Shown here: one piece after another, positions 46,247-58,665 of the stretch
Layout: each line of letters begins with the position of its first letter
Numbering within the stretch: the first letter of the stretch is position 1
Assembly (NCBI RefSeq): GCF_910596095.1
Contig: NC_056545.1
Coordinates: forward strand, 1,906,001 to 1,970,000
Direction: 5' to 3'
Source of the DNA: Thunnus maccoyii
Taxonomy: Eukaryota; Chordata; Actinopteri; Scombriformes; Scombridae
DNA: 64,000 bases
Made by a program: the position numbers and the translations under genes
Notes under the pieces: model-generated
What the model saw: the letters and a program-made list of their open reading frames with translations, nothing else
Told to the model about the DNA's origin: nothing
Database searches by the model: none

Positions 46247-48050
46247 CATTATCAGACATTATCAGATGAAGAGAAATATCCTCCCCTCCTCCTAGTAACG
46301 TCTCTGTACTCAGGCAATCACAGCCAACCGCCCCCCTTTACTCTCATTGCCACAAGGGGGAGACAAAAGTCTTGAACTCCAGCTTAAAAAGAAAGACAGA
46401 ATTATACACATGTATCCTGTTAAGGATACACAGCCACAATTTTATGAAAAACATGTTTTTGTATAACATTGATTGAGATTGACAACATTTTAGATAATGA
46501 GCAATATTTTGTGTTCATATTAAGCAGCAACTACCACTACTTGAGGCTGAAGTCCTTTTAAGTGTCACTGACGGCCACTAGATCCTCCAACTGACTCCCA
46601 TTCAAGAAATATATTTTTTCATTGAGTCATTATGGTCTCAATCTCTAAATTCAGGTTCCTCTAATAAGTGTGCTGGTGGTCATTTTGGAAATTATTGCAC
46701 CGTTAATAAGATTTGAAGACTTATAGTAGCTCTGATGTCAGCTGTGTGGGAGTTGATGGCTCACCTGCTGCTCCGGGACTCACTTCTGAACTTCTGTTTA
46801 AAGAATAAACAGTGATTTTTCTGCTGACACCCAGTACTACTGTGTCTGTGGTTCAGGAGTAACTAACAAGACCCTCACAGGATGCTGTCATGGTTTAAAT
46901 GTACATAAACACCCACTTTTACTAACACTGACTATTTTTGCTCATAAAGCAACGTCTAATCAACATCAGGTGATCTTGATAATTCAGTCGCACTAGGTTT
47001 CAACTGTCAGAATTTACACTGAACGACATTTTGTTTTGTCACCTTCAGCCAATGAGGCATCTTCTGCCTCTACCAGTCACAGGGAATGTTTACAGGGTCA
47101 GTTGTGTGTGTCAGACTGTGTGTGTGTGTGCAGTTGGCAAAATGTCTGTTATTACTGGAAGTCAGGCAGCAGAGGGTGTAGGAGGAGCTGGATGTTGTTA
47201 AATCACGTTTTTCTTTTATTAACAGTGTGGAGAGTACAAGTCGCCTCACTTTTACTTTTACCCTTCCCCTCTGTGAGGATCCTCAGTAATATAATATACT
47301 AGATGTCCAGAAGTATGCTGAACATGTGATTCAGACACTAACGTCTGTATCATCATCTGGTGTGACACGATTTCCAACCTGAAGTTGAGCAAACATGTTC
47401 GTCAGAAACTCTGAACCCTCTTTTTTGAAAGTGTGCTATTATGTTGATTTGAACGAGGACATTACCCTCGTGAATAGACATATTCTTGAAATACACTGCG
47501 GGTTTGTTTACCTCCTAATCTGGAGAGTAGCTAGATTTCAGATAATTCACAGTGTGTTTCAGTGAGTGTTCTGTGGTGAAAACAGGAGGATCAAGGTGAA
47601 CGAAGGACCCTGTTTGTCACAGAGCTGCATTGTGGGGGCGTTCAGCTGCAACCCGGCGGTCAGAACAAGACAAATACACGCCCACTCCCTCTGCTGAATG
47701 TATGTACAGAGCGCCACGGAGGCACGAAACTGGAGGACGATTCAGTGCACAAAGCAGTTTAAATACACCGTGAAACCACTGCTAGTGACAGATTAGCTTA
47801 GCTTTGTTTTTCAGTTTAGATACTTTAGCTTAGCTGTGTATTTTTATCAGATTAGCTTAAACAACACAACAAATTTGTACCTTAGTTTAGCTTTATTGTA
47901 TAGTTTAGTTTAGATTTGTTGTGTAGTTTAGTTTCAATTTGGTGTTGTCTTTAGCATTATTTATTTCATTTTAGCTTACTTAAACTTACTTGTTGTTTAG
48001 TTTGCTATAGTTTTGCTTTGTTTAATCTAGCTTCCACAGTCTCCTTCCAC
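46247..48050. other. Intergenic DNA, nothing recognised
   Basis: Moderately AT-rich. TTTAG-rich low-complexity sequence occurs at about 47780-48030 ('TTAGCTTAGCTTTG' motifs). No exon was supported. Confidence 0.4.
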
Positions 48051-48266
48051 AGAGCCCGCCATATTGCACCGCCATGTTTCTACAGTAGCCCAGAACAGAC
48101 AAACCAAACGCTGGCTCTAGAGAGGGCCTTTCACGGTTTTTGAGTTTCACGGCTGCCGTAGCGTCTCCTACATACTTGGAAGAGGAGGATGAGGGGAGGG
48201 GTTATCAGTTGCAGTCTGCAACCTCACTGCTAGATACCACTAAATCTTACACACTAGACCTTTAAG
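48050..48266 (+). mobile_element. Partial MITE related to 12409-12640
   Basis: Ends 'TAGATACCACTAAATCTTAC' and 'ACACTAGACCTTTAAG', matching the right end of the 12409 element. The left end is diverged or missing. Confidence 0.55.
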
Positions 48267-48593
48267 TTATATGCTTGACTATGTCACGTTTGAAATACTT
48301 TAAGTCATTTGTAAAGAGTTGAGAAACAAGCATTTTCCAAAAAGACAGAGTATTCCTTTAAGTGAGCTGTATAAACACAGAGTATTATGGTGTAAAGAGT
48401 AGTATCTAACTTCTGGAAATAAATTAGTTCACTTTGAGAATGCTAATGAATGACCTTGATTGGCTCTAATCCTCTCAGATAGATTCACAGACACATTTTA
48501 TAGTGTTTGTTAACTCTACAAAGAGCCTTATGATAGTCAGTCTGTCTCTTTATTTTTACATTCTGTAGTAACTGCAGCCACGAGCCGTCTAGG

Positions 48594-48606
48594 GTTGATT
48601 ATTAAC
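48594..48606 (+). promoter_or_regulatory. HNF1-type site upstream of serpinf2
   Basis: GTTGATTATTAAC matches the HNF1 palindrome GTTAATNATTAAC at all but one position. It lies about 140 bp upstream of the candidate serpinf2 first-exon donor at 48749. HNF1 drives liver-specific genes, and alpha-2-antiplasmin is made in the liver, so the site is plausible. Binding is inferred. Confidence 0.55.
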
Positions 48607-48639
48607 TGGCCAACAGGGGGGCGGCAGTTGTTGAGTCCA

Positions 48640-48749
48640 GGCACTACGCTGTCCAGCCTAGAGAGCGCTGACCATATCTGTCTTTTCTCTTATTTTATCC
48701 ATCTCATCTGTTAATTCCCTTTTGTTCCTCCGCCTCAGACACAGGCCAG
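48640..48749 (+). other. serpinf2: Probable serpinf2 5' noncoding exon
   Basis: Sequence downstream of the HNF1-type site ends in a strong donor, GGCCAG|GTGAGT, at 48749/48750. The first coding exon begins with an acceptor at 50943, 15 nt before its ATG, so a noncoding upstream exon is required; this is the best candidate. The 5' limit is a guess. Confidence 0.4.
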
Positions 48750-50957
48750 GTGAGTTCTGAACATCTCCGATTTCACCCAAAAGCTTTTTCAACTGCATTC
48801 TCCGCTGCAAATCAGTTTCAGGGCTGCTAAAATAATTTGTAGTTTACAAACTGTTTTGAATTGCTCTCAGATAGGGAAGATGCAACGTGATCCACTGATG
48901 CAGTTTGTTTATAGGAGCCTGAAGATGAGTCTTATCTCATATACAGTGGTGGTAGATTCATATAGTTCATGGAGTTCAGTGTGTTATGTGTTCTGTGTAT
49001 TCAGTGTATTGCAGCTCAGCCAAAAAAAGGTTCTGAAACAGTAACCTTTAGCCCCCCGGTAAACACAGCCGCCATATCTGAAACCTCAAGTGACTTTAAA
49101 CCTACTAGACGGACAGATACATAGATAGATACCATTATAATGACAACTTTTAACCATAGCAGCAGATGATAGTGTTGGTCAATCAGACTCTTTGGCTCAG
49201 AATAAAATATCTTGACAACTATTTGATCAATTGTCATAAAATTGGGTGCAGACACTGTTGGCCCCCAGAGGATGAAACTGTAGCAATCCCCTGACTTTTC
49301 CTCTAGCATCACCAGGTGGACAAAAGTCCAGTTGTTCAAGAATTCAGCAGCCTAGCAGATGATGTGACATCCTCAGAATCTACTACAATTTTCAAAAGAC
49401 GTGTAAAAAGTTTTTTCTATCTAACAAAATGGAAAGATGACAGAAGAGTGGAAGTATTTAGTATTTTAGTAAAAAAAATACCACTTGTATAATGAGTATC
49501 TACATAATTAAATCTGTATGTCACAACTGTCAGTCAGTAATGTAGCAGAGGAGCTGCAGTCTTTGTCACCAGGACAACTATGGAAATAAGTTATTTTAAC
49601 TTTTAGTGTTTTATCCTGCTTTAATTGTATGAATAACACTTTGTTTTTTATGTGCTGTTTACAGTTTGCTTTATTTTGTTTGTTTTGTGTCTCTGCATGT
49701 CCATGTTTTTATGCTTATTGTCTGAATCTGTTTGTTTGTTTTCCTGGTGAATGTGTGGAAAAGTATGTTATGTGCAGGTTGTTTTATGACAGAATAAACG
49801 CAGACCACAGCTAATATTAGCACGCTAACATGCTAGGATGTCCTTGTGAGCATGTCAGAGTAGAAATGTGGAATTTGGAAAATACTTCTTGGCGACATCA
49901 TATTTACTGAATATTTGTGTTCATGTGGTCATCAGTTCTTTAAAAAGAACCAATTTCAAACTTTTTCAATTTAAGGATAAGCACTTTCAGATGTGCCATC
50001 TTGTTTTCAGGGCGGCCTTCAGATGAAACCAATGAAAAAGCCATTACAGGATGTAAACAATAGAAGCCTTGATTCAATTTTTTCCTCAAAATTTTTCCTT
50101 TGTTTCCCTACGAGCCTGAATATATTTCATCAATGGGCCATCAGAGGAATTATTGTCTGATGCATATTTATTTGATACTAGTGCAGTGCCCATTCAAAAC
50201 ATGCCTGTTAGGAACGGGCTGATTTCTCAATATCTATAGAGAACAGTGCCTGTCCCCAAAAAGCCTCTCATGCAGACTATCGGTAGACTCTACAATTTAC
50301 CAATGCTCCCTAAATGCCTCACATGCAGACTACAATTTTGAGCTGAGCTGAAGTTGATTTGATGAACTTCAGTGCCTGTTCAAAACATGCCTGAGACATC
50401 CTGCACTGTCTTGAATATACATACTAAGTTTCCGACTTTTTCAATTAATTCTCTATGGTAGTTTTTATCACTACGGATAGTGATAAAATGGCAATGGCAG
50501 AGTGGCGCTGTACATATTCCCACTTGTTGACTCCATGGGCAGAAGAAGAAGCAGAAGCAATGTTGTTTATGAGGTATTTTTTTATACATTTCTTGAGAAC
50601 CCAAACAACTCAACACTCAACACTGCACTTCCCCGGGTCCTCAGCAATACACCTGCCAAGTGTGAAGTCGACCGGATGAACGGTTGTCGAGATACATGAA
50701 GGACACACATACAGATAGACAGACATATATACAGAGATTCCTTCCTTTATAGTTAGATGTACTGTATGATTTGCACTTTGGCTGCCAATTCCCAGAGTCA
50801 AATTTTCATTACAGTTTCCATGTAGCCTACTAGAGGTTGATCTAATTGATCTGTAGTCATTTTGATGAAACTGTGCACAGACATGATGCTGTAAAACAAA
50901 CTGTCTTCTTCGCTTTTGATGATGTCTCTCTGTGTTTTTCAGGCTGGTGGTTTAGAA

Positions 50958-53900
50958 ATGAAGTTGTGTCTTCTTCTTCTCTTGCTTTGTCTCTGCCATC
51001 TGGGACTGACTGTAAGAAGAACCTCAGTCTAGTAAACTACCTTTTTAAGCACTAAAGGGGAATTCTTTATTTGCTCTTTCTTTTTGATGTGACCTTACTC
51101 TTCGGAAAATGAACCCTGTCTGTCCTCCTGTCTCCAGGAGGAACCCAGTCCAACTCCAGGAGGTCCTGATGTCTCTGCTCCTGTAGATAAAGAAAAGGAG
51201 ACGGAGGAGAAGGTTCACAGCTGTGGAGAAAGACGAGTGTTCAGCCCAGAGGAACACCGGGCGATAGGGGGAGCCATAGAGCGACTGGGTTTACAGCTCC
51301 TAGAAAAGCTTCCTATTGGTCTGCAGCAGCCAAATGTTGTCCTATCACCTCTTAGCCTGGCCTTTGCCCTCGCACATCTCACCTTAGGTCAGTCAGAGTT
51401 TTCCTGAAATGGCTATGCGGAAGATAAACCCTTTGATTTAAGAACATGACTATTCTTCTGGTATCACATACAAAGCCACATGTTGTAGAGGCTGTTCATA
51501 TAACACTGTCATCCATCAACTGTTCCTGCACATTCCTCCCAAACATTTTGTTCAGATATCATTTTTCCCTCAGGAGCTCGCAATGAAACAGAGAAGCTGC
51601 TACTGAAGAGCCTTCATGCCCAAAGTCTCCCATGTTACCATCATATTCTGGGAGGCCTTATGCCTCATTTCAGCAACATGGATGTGGCAACACGCATGTA
51701 CCTGAGACCAGGTGTGTGGTGATGACTTTTGAACAGGAGATGGTTTATAAGAAGTACAATTTGTCTTATACAGTTTTTTCCATTTTCTCTTCTTTTCTCT
51801 CCATTTTTTCATCTCTCAGGATTTGAAGTGAAATTGTCTTTTGTTCAGGACTCTCTGGCCAGGTATCAATTACATTTAGGTCAAAAACACACAGGTTGAA
51901 AGCAGTTACTTTTCAGCAGAGTGCTCATCTAGATTTTGAACATCCTGCACACATTTGACAACTTACTCATAATTACTACGGTAAGTACAGTCGTCCTTAC
52001 TGTAGTAATTATGATGGGAGCAAAGGAGATAATCATGTGACATTGTTATAACAGCTTTGGAAGACGCAGAGAAGAAGTGGTTGTAGAGTAGTAGAGGTTT
52101 CTGTTTTGTTGTCTAAAATATCTATGCACCATGTTTGCAATGGAAGTAAAAAGTTGTTTTTCCTCTTCAGGTACCAATCACTGCCTGTTCCCCTGCCCTC
52201 TGTGGAGGAGGTCAATCATTGGGTGGATAATGCCACTAATGGCCACATCCCAAACTTCCTGGAAAGTATTCCACATGACGTGGTGCTTATGCTCATCAAT
52301 GCCATGTACTTCAAAGGTGAAACATTCCACCAAAGACCACTCAGTATGGTGATTTACAATGTCATAGTGAAGACAGAAATAAAACAGAAATTCATAATCA
52401 GATGTTTCAGCAGTGATGTCAGTGCCCAGAGGTGACTTTTAGGTCCATTTCAGCTGTCTAGCTCCTTAGTTGATTGGTCTGACTTGACTTGACTTGACTT
52501 GACTTGACTTGACTTGACTTGACTTGACTTGGCTTGACTTTAATGGTCACACAACAGAAGTCAGTGGAATTTCTTGGTACAGTATAGAAAAGAATATATA
52601 AGAATATATTAACATTGGGCTACTTTACTTGCCAGCAGACATTGGTGCCGTTTTAGTTCCAGTACCTAAGCAGATCAGAGAGGCCCGAATGTCTTTGTCA
52701 CCACAAAATAGCTCCACTTAGGGGATCCCTGTTGGTAAGCTCATCCCCAGAGCCTCCAAAAGAACGCAGGTGCCTCGAACACTTTATCACTCCAGTTGTG
52801 GAGCAGCTGCTCAATATTGAGGTCGTCTTGAAGCACTGATCTCCTGTTTGTTTATGTAGAGCAAGGCCAACCATCTAGCAGTGATGCCATCTTGATTGCT
52901 TTGATCCAAGTTTTCATGCCTCCTGTCAAAAGACAAAATTCGTGACCATAGCTGAGGGTTGAGACAAAAAGAGAACGCTGAATTCCTGGCCTTGTTTCTT
53001 CGCATGGCAGTCTCCAAAACCACAGTCAAAGCCTCTGGTAAAACAACTCTAAAACGTGGTAAGCCTACCACACTAGGGAGTTGCTGCCCATCAGCTGGAC
53101 TGAGCAGTTTTGCAATTTTAGGGAGAGAGCCATGATCTCAGACATGGGAACACTGATCTTCATAGTGGCTACAGTCTGCTTCATTGCACGTTAGATCAGA
53201 ACATCATCAGCAAATAGTCTAATATCACCAGACCGGACACTCTCCAGACTATGGCAGCTCCTTGATATTCTGCCGATGAACATTACAAACAGAGGAGGTG
53301 ATAAGGTGCACCTTTAGTAGAGTCCAATGCTCCTCAAGAAATGCTAGCTTAATTCTAAAACTGCAAACACAAGAGCTAGATGACTTATGAATTCAGATTG
53401 CAAAAAATGAAAAATTTTCTTTAAGTTACTAATGATTGCCTCTTGCCCCCCTCTGTGTTTGTCAGGTGAATGGCAGACACGTTTTGACCCACTTGTGACC
53501 TCTAAGGGAATATTCTACCTGGACAACCAGAACTCAGTGTCAGTGGACATGATGAAGTCTGTCCAGTACCCACTCCGCCTGCTGTACGACCCAGAGCTGG
53601 AAGCCCAGGTAACAGTCATGGGTATATCAGTGATGCTGCAGATATCGTCCACTATCTTGGGAAGAGCCTAGAATTCCCTCAAGACTTTTACATGATAATG
53701 CATGATATTATATGTAAGCAATGAAACACAATCACATGTGCTGATATACAAAAACATGTGATGTAGAGGCGTCTGTCACTAAGGCATTTGAACCATGGTC
53801 ACTCAACAAGGGTTCTCAATTTAACCGTGGATTTATGGTCCAACACTCAGCTGTGGTCACAGATACAAACAGCCAAAATGAGTTTCCTTTGCAGGGCAGC

Positions 53901-55903
53901 TGGTCTTACCCTTGGAGGCAGGGTTAGGAGTTGAACCACTGCTCCTTGAAAGGAGCTTTTGAGGTGGTTCAGGAATCTGATCAGGATTCCTCTGAGATAC
54001 CGCCCTCTGGAGGTTTTCTGGGCACATCCAATTCGGAGGCGATACTGGGCATACCTAGAACACACCGGATTATAGATCACTACACTTCCTGTCACTTTGT
54101 CCTGTCTGTTGAGGGACCGATATGAACTCATAGTTGGCTCATGAGATTCCCTCATCATTCATTTTAGATCCCATCTGACTTGGGTATGCCTTGGGTTCCT
54201 GGAAGATGTTGCTGGGGAAAAGGACGTACAAGATTTTTCAGTGACCATGGTTTAAATAAGTTGTGTCTAGTTTATGTCTCATTGAATTTCTTTTTCCTTC
54301 ATTTTCTTCCTTTTCCCCTTCACCTCTTAACCGCCATGTACTCCTATTGTGTTTTTGTAGGACGTTAGTCCATATGATAGATCAAAAACAAAGAAATAAA
54401 AAGATATTCCTTGTCTCTCGTCCAGGTCGCCAGTTTTCCCTTCAAGGGAAACACCAGCTTCTTAATCGTCATGCCTTTGCTGGGCAGAGGAAACGTGTCA
54501 TCAGTGCTTCCCAAACTGAACATATCTGACCTTTACAGACGTCTACCTCAAAAGAAAACAATGCAAGTCATCTTACCCAAGGTGAAGCTGCAGTACCGCC
54601 AGGAGCTCCAGGAAGCGCTCACCAGCATGGGTGAGAATATTCACAGGAACAAAAGAGGCATTTACCAGAAACAACATGTCACTTCCAAACATCTAAAGGA
54701 TAGCACACACTGATCATGTTGGTAGCATTACCTAATTTGACTCTACAACTCACTGGAGGCAGTATACAAGCAGAAATGTTAAGTTAACTGAACCCTAGAT
54801 GTTCCAATCCAGGGGAGTGAATGTGATAAAAAATAATGCTTTTCTGGAGTGTCAATGCAGTCACGCAACAATGAAACACGTTGTGAGGTGGGTTAACAAA
54901 GGAAACAAAACGATTTTAATGAACATCCATGCTACCCTTTCGTGTGAATTAAATTTTTGTTATTGCCTATGCCATGACTGTCCACAAGGACGTCTGCAGA
55001 TGTCTGAACATGTTATTCTACACAAGGGCTGCGACTAGTAATTGGTTTCATTATCAATTCATCTACCAATTATTTTCTCGATTAATTGATTAATGGTTTA
55101 GTCTATGATATGTCAAGAAGTAGTTTGTTTTATCTGAGCAACAGTCAAAAACCAGAATATATTCAATTTACAATATATAAAACAAAAAAAGCAGCAAATC
55201 CCCACATTTGAGAAACTGGAACCGACATATTTTTTGGCATTTTTGCTGAAATAATTAATTGATTATCAAAATAGTTTTTTTTAAATCAACTAATTGATTA
55301 TTCAACAAATCGTTGCAGCTTTAATCTACACAGAGTATATTTATAACTCTCCCCACTCCCTACCTCTCTGGTTGTCTCTCAGGCCTCGGCTCTCTGTTTT
55401 CGGGTCCTGACCTCTCTGGGATCTCCGACCATCCCCTGAAGGTGACAGGCGTCCGCCATGCCAGCACCATAGAACTCAGCGAGGAAGGTGTGGAGGCATC
55501 TGCCACCACTGCTGTAACCTCAATGCGCTCCATCTTCCTCTTCTCTATCAACTCCCCCTTCCTCTTTGTGGTCGTCGATGACGCCTCCCTCACCCCCCTC
55601 TTCATGGGCATTGTCACAAACCCTGCCCCTGACAATGACCCCATGCTCCATGATGAACCTGATGGCAACAGCACCATGAGCGACCAACCTGCAACGGAGA
55701 ATACTGGGAAAAGAGACATAAATAGCGAACTAACGTCATGCAGCGACACAGAGCAAGGAGAGGGCAGCAGAAGGCAGTCATGCAGCGCCCCCACTGGTGA
55801 GAAGGAGCAGCTGCAGCCTGTAAATGGACTGGAGAGCAGCAGTGGGAAGAAGACAGGAGAAAATGAAACCTGCTCCAAACCAGACAACTCTGTACCTGCC
55901 TGA
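50958..55903 (+). CDS. serpinf2: Alpha-2-antiplasmin (serpin F2), complete, 8 coding exons
   Basis: Exons are 50958-51011, 51138-51387, 51574-51711, 51820-51862, 52171-52316, 53466-53608, 54426-54630 and 55383-55903. They total 1500 nt, or 499 aa, with consistent phases. It is a secreted serine-protease inhibitor that, in mammals, traps plasmin and limits clot lysis. Seen: a Leu-rich signal peptide (1-18); SPLSLAFALAHLTLG in the serpin helix region; a Cys pair at about 47 and 122 matching the human disulfide; the hinge EEGVEASATT; and a reactive-loop alignment placing P1 at Arg375 with P1' Ser376, followed by NSPFLFVV. A 92-residue tail after TNP (406-407) is acidic, Ser/Glu/Asp-rich, has five Lys and ends in Ala. 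No NQEQ-like factor XIIIa crosslinking motif is visible near the N-terminus. The family assignment is strong. Confidence 0.94.
51967..52014. repeat. Near-perfect 19-bp inverted repeat in serpinf2 intron 4
   Basis: TCATAATTACTACGGTAAG (51967-51985) pairs with 51996-52014, with one mismatch. Probably a MITE relic. Confidence 0.7.
52480..52541 (+). repeat. (GACTT)n pentanucleotide repeat
   Basis: About 11-12 tandem GACTT units in serpinf2 intron 5, next to a LINE remnant. Confidence 0.9.
52640..53335 (-). pseudogene. LINE reverse-transcriptase remnant in serpinf2 intron 5
   Basis: Read on the minus strand, about 53330-53160 contains 'SPPLFVMFIGRI' and the catalytic-type RLFADDVLI motif, followed by degraded sequence down to 52811. 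Frames are broken and the ends missing. It lies antisense to serpinf2. The clade is uncertain. Confidence 0.7.
53700..54420. other. serpinf2 intron 6, possible retroelement-derived DNA
   Basis: The segment at about 53920-54160 contains 'CACTGCTCCTTGAAAGGAGC' and 'GGTGGTTCAGGAATCTGATC', followed by 'TTGGGTATGCCTTGGGTTCC', a mix often seen in degraded fish retroelements. I could not assign it. Confidence 0.35.
55027..55325 (-). repeat. Dispersed AATTGATTAATGG repeat
   Basis: Member of the 3050-3375 family ('GTCTATGATATGTCAAGAAG', 'AATCGTTGCAGCTTTAAT'). It sits in serpinf2 intron 7, ending about 60 bp before exon 8. Confidence 0.6.
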
Positions 55904-56557
55904 TGTTTGAAATCTTAGTGGTGAAAGGAATAATTTGATATTTTGGGAAATGTGCCTATTTGATTTTCTCAGAGTTAGATGAGTAAATCTAAACCACTCT
56001 CATGTCTGTCTGTCAGGTAAATATGAAGCTAGAGCCATAAAAACAGGGGGAACAGCTAGCCTGGCTCTTTCTGAAAGGTAACAAAATCCATCTACCAGCT
56101 CACTAAATTGAAATCAGCCCTGTGACAAAACAATGAAGGCTGTTGCGTTTGTGGCGGCTGCTCCACTCTCATATCATGAGACATGAAATACAATTCAGGA
56201 AGTTCAATTTAAGTACTGGATTTGTTCATTCGAAGGCTTGTCAGTTACAAAAAAATACAGAAACAGGATTGATCATAAGTAATCCAGCAGGAAAGTGCAC
56301 TTGAATTTATGTGATTAGCACCTTGCCTTGCATTGTGTTGTGGCAAAAGTCGAGCCTGGTTCAACTTTTTTGCTGGACGACCCTGGTTGTTTTTGCTGGA
56401 ACCCTTAGTGTCGGCACCTCTGCTGTTTCGCAGGACTGTAACTGACATTTTATATCTTGTATGTTTAATCTGTAGAAAAACTAAGTGTAAAAATGACAAC
56501 TTGTGGTGTTACTGGAGGGATTATGTGTGAGACCACTTCTTGGCCGGAAGCAGTTGC
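55904..56557. other. serpinf2 3'UTR / intergenic
   Basis: Sequence after the serpinf2 stop. 'GGAACAGCTAGCCTGGCTCT' and 'AATCCATCTACCAGCT' (about 56050-56100) echo sequence at 37160-37270. No clear AATAAA lies close to the stop; a strong hexamer is at about 57766. Confidence 0.4.
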
Positions 56558-57115
56558 TAGGTTTCCATCCAAATTTACTACAAATTTTAACTGAATTTCC
56601 AGAATATTGGAAAAAGAATATTCAAATTGAAAATTGATTCAAATTATTTCCATCCATTTGGTTCATCAAGATGCAGCAGCAGGTGGCGCTAATTCTCCTG
56701 TCGGTGCCATTAAACCATTGCAAAAAAAAAAAGGACACAACGAGATGACATCGTTAAAAGAGCAGCAGTCAAAGCTCAAATGATGGAAAACATGATGGAA
56801 ATATGACATTTCTGTTAGTTTCATGTATTGATGTGAGGAAGGTTACAGTCTCCTCATCATCGCTCCACACAGATCTGATGTTTTCAGCTTTTCAGTGGCG
56901 TTTAAGTCACATGATTTATGTACGTCATCACTTAGTCACTAAGTATGTCTACACTGCATTTATCGTATTTTACTTTTATTGGTAAGCCAACTTTTCCTCC
57001 TCAACAAAGTGTAAAAACATTTTTGTGACATTCTGAGATTTTCTTTTGAATTTTCCGTGTTTCCACACACGTTTTTTTTTAAGGCACAAATTGAAAATGC
57101 AAATAAAATGAGGTG
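56558..57115 (+). repeat. Dispersed repeat, copy 2 of the 23700-24030 family
   Basis: Direct-orientation match to 23700-24030 over about 340 bp: GGTTTCCATCCAAATTTACT, 'AGGTGGCGCTAATTCTCC' and 'ATGATGGAAATATGACATTT'. The 3' part (57000-57115) matches sequence near 23210-23260 in reverse. Confidence 0.65.
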
Positions 57116-58454
57116 GATGTAAATGCATCTAGTGATATGGTGGAGTGTTGTTGGTGCCAGACAACAATTGGAAACAGACATGAGAGTGATATCAAGCTTT
57201 TCATCAACCTCTTGGCAAAAAAGCGAATAAGCACATTTCTCAAAATGTCGGACTATTTCGTTAAAGCAGATTCAGACGCGCAGCAGAGGAGGAGGAGCAC
57301 CTTGGTCTAAGTGTTTCTCATAAGGCATTGTTGTTCAACATGAAAAAATACAAATACAATGCAATTATAGTGATGAAATTTGAGTTTTATATGAAAGAGT
57401 CAACCGCAGATTCATATTTTTATAATCTGACTTTGCAGATTTACCATATTGATTTATCAAACCTATCAGGTTTCTGATGTATTAAATATGTTAAAACACA
57501 GTGTTCAATGACTGTTTATAATGCACTTATGAGGCCTTGCAATGCATTTTAAGACAAGAGCTTTACAACTGATGAAGCGAGCGCTGCACTGTTTCTGTTC
57601 TCATTACACACACACACACACACACACAGTCTACATAGAAAATTCCCTTCACACAGAAATATTCTTTACAACAAGTTGTGCATTATGATATGAAGTGTTT
57701 ATTGTTTCTTTCCAGATGTTTTATCTACAGTGTGATGATTTTAATTTGATATTCTGTCAGGGAAAATAAAACGTTGACACAAAAAGTGTATTTATCTATG
57801 TTAATGGAAATAGTTAATTACTTCTTTCATGTGGAGATAAAGCTTTATAACCGTAGCTCACCATTGACTGCTCCATTGTTTATTTTTAGCCAGTTAACAG
57901 TTTTAATTGCTGCTCTTTGTCAGACTGACATAAACCAGTAAAATAATTATGTCTCACTTCTTCAAAGAGAAGAGCAAAACACTGTACATACAAAATAAAC
58001 AGATGCAGCGACGCTCACCCAATAAAAAACAAGGAAGGACTAAATTTAAAGTCATTATAAAAAGACCAGTGTGGATCCTGTGTTTTGCCCTGAGTTCAGC
58101 CTTCCAGGCAGATCCAGCACTCAGGCAGTCAGCCATTGTCTTAAACTAATTCTTACTACTTTTGAACTGAACCCTTTGATTGGTGGAGCTCGTTAGAGAC
58201 AGTACAAGGAAGCAAGTGCTGCCTGAAAAGCAAAGTTCAGGCAAAAACAACAACAACAACAAAAAAAATAGGACATTTTCATGAATTCTTAATTTTTGGC
58301 AAAGAAATACTGAGGTCCTCATGAGGGCTCCAAGGGTCCAAATGGTGGATCCAAGCGTCACTTAGAGACATCTAGAGGTCCTTAAGGGGGTCCTGGAGTC
58401 CTGAGGTTCTTGTCCTAATGTCTGGATCTACGGTGGTCTCAGTAGTCCTCTTCA
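57116..58454. other. Intergenic DNA between serpinf2 and serpinf1
   Basis: AT-rich, with a (CA)n tract at 57606-57628 and an AATAAA at about 57766. No coding exon was recognised. Confidence 0.4.
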
Positions 58455-58665
58455 GTGACGGGAGAAGTATTCAGATCCTTTACTTAAATAAAAGTACCAA
58501 TACAACAATACAAAAATACACCATTACAAGTAAAAGTCCTGCATGAAAAATTACACTTAAGTAAAAGTACATAAGTATTATGAGCTTGATGTAGTTAAAG
58601 TATTGCAGTAAAAGTACATAAGTATTATGAGCTTGATGTAGTTAAAGTATTGCAGTAAAAGTAAA
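58455..58665 (+). mobile_element. Fragment of the hAT-like element (outer family)
   Basis: Starts with 'GGGAGAAGTATTCAGATCCT' and carries two copies of the 47-bp GAGCTTGATGTAGTTAAAG unit. It lacks the nested MITE. Confidence 0.6.

Noticed and set aside
47036..47302. 88-codon frame with a hydrophobic C-terminal half
   Set aside because: No splice sites, promoter or family resemblance support it, and it contains a TG-rich low-complexity stretch.
52811..53071. Minus-strand 86-codon frame as a novel antisense gene in serpinf2
   Set aside because: It is continuous with a broken reverse-transcriptase segment carrying FADD, so it is LINE debris.
55360..55887. 175-codon minus-strand frame
   Set aside because: Antisense of serpinf2 exon 8, whose plus-strand frame has the serpin reactive loop and signature.
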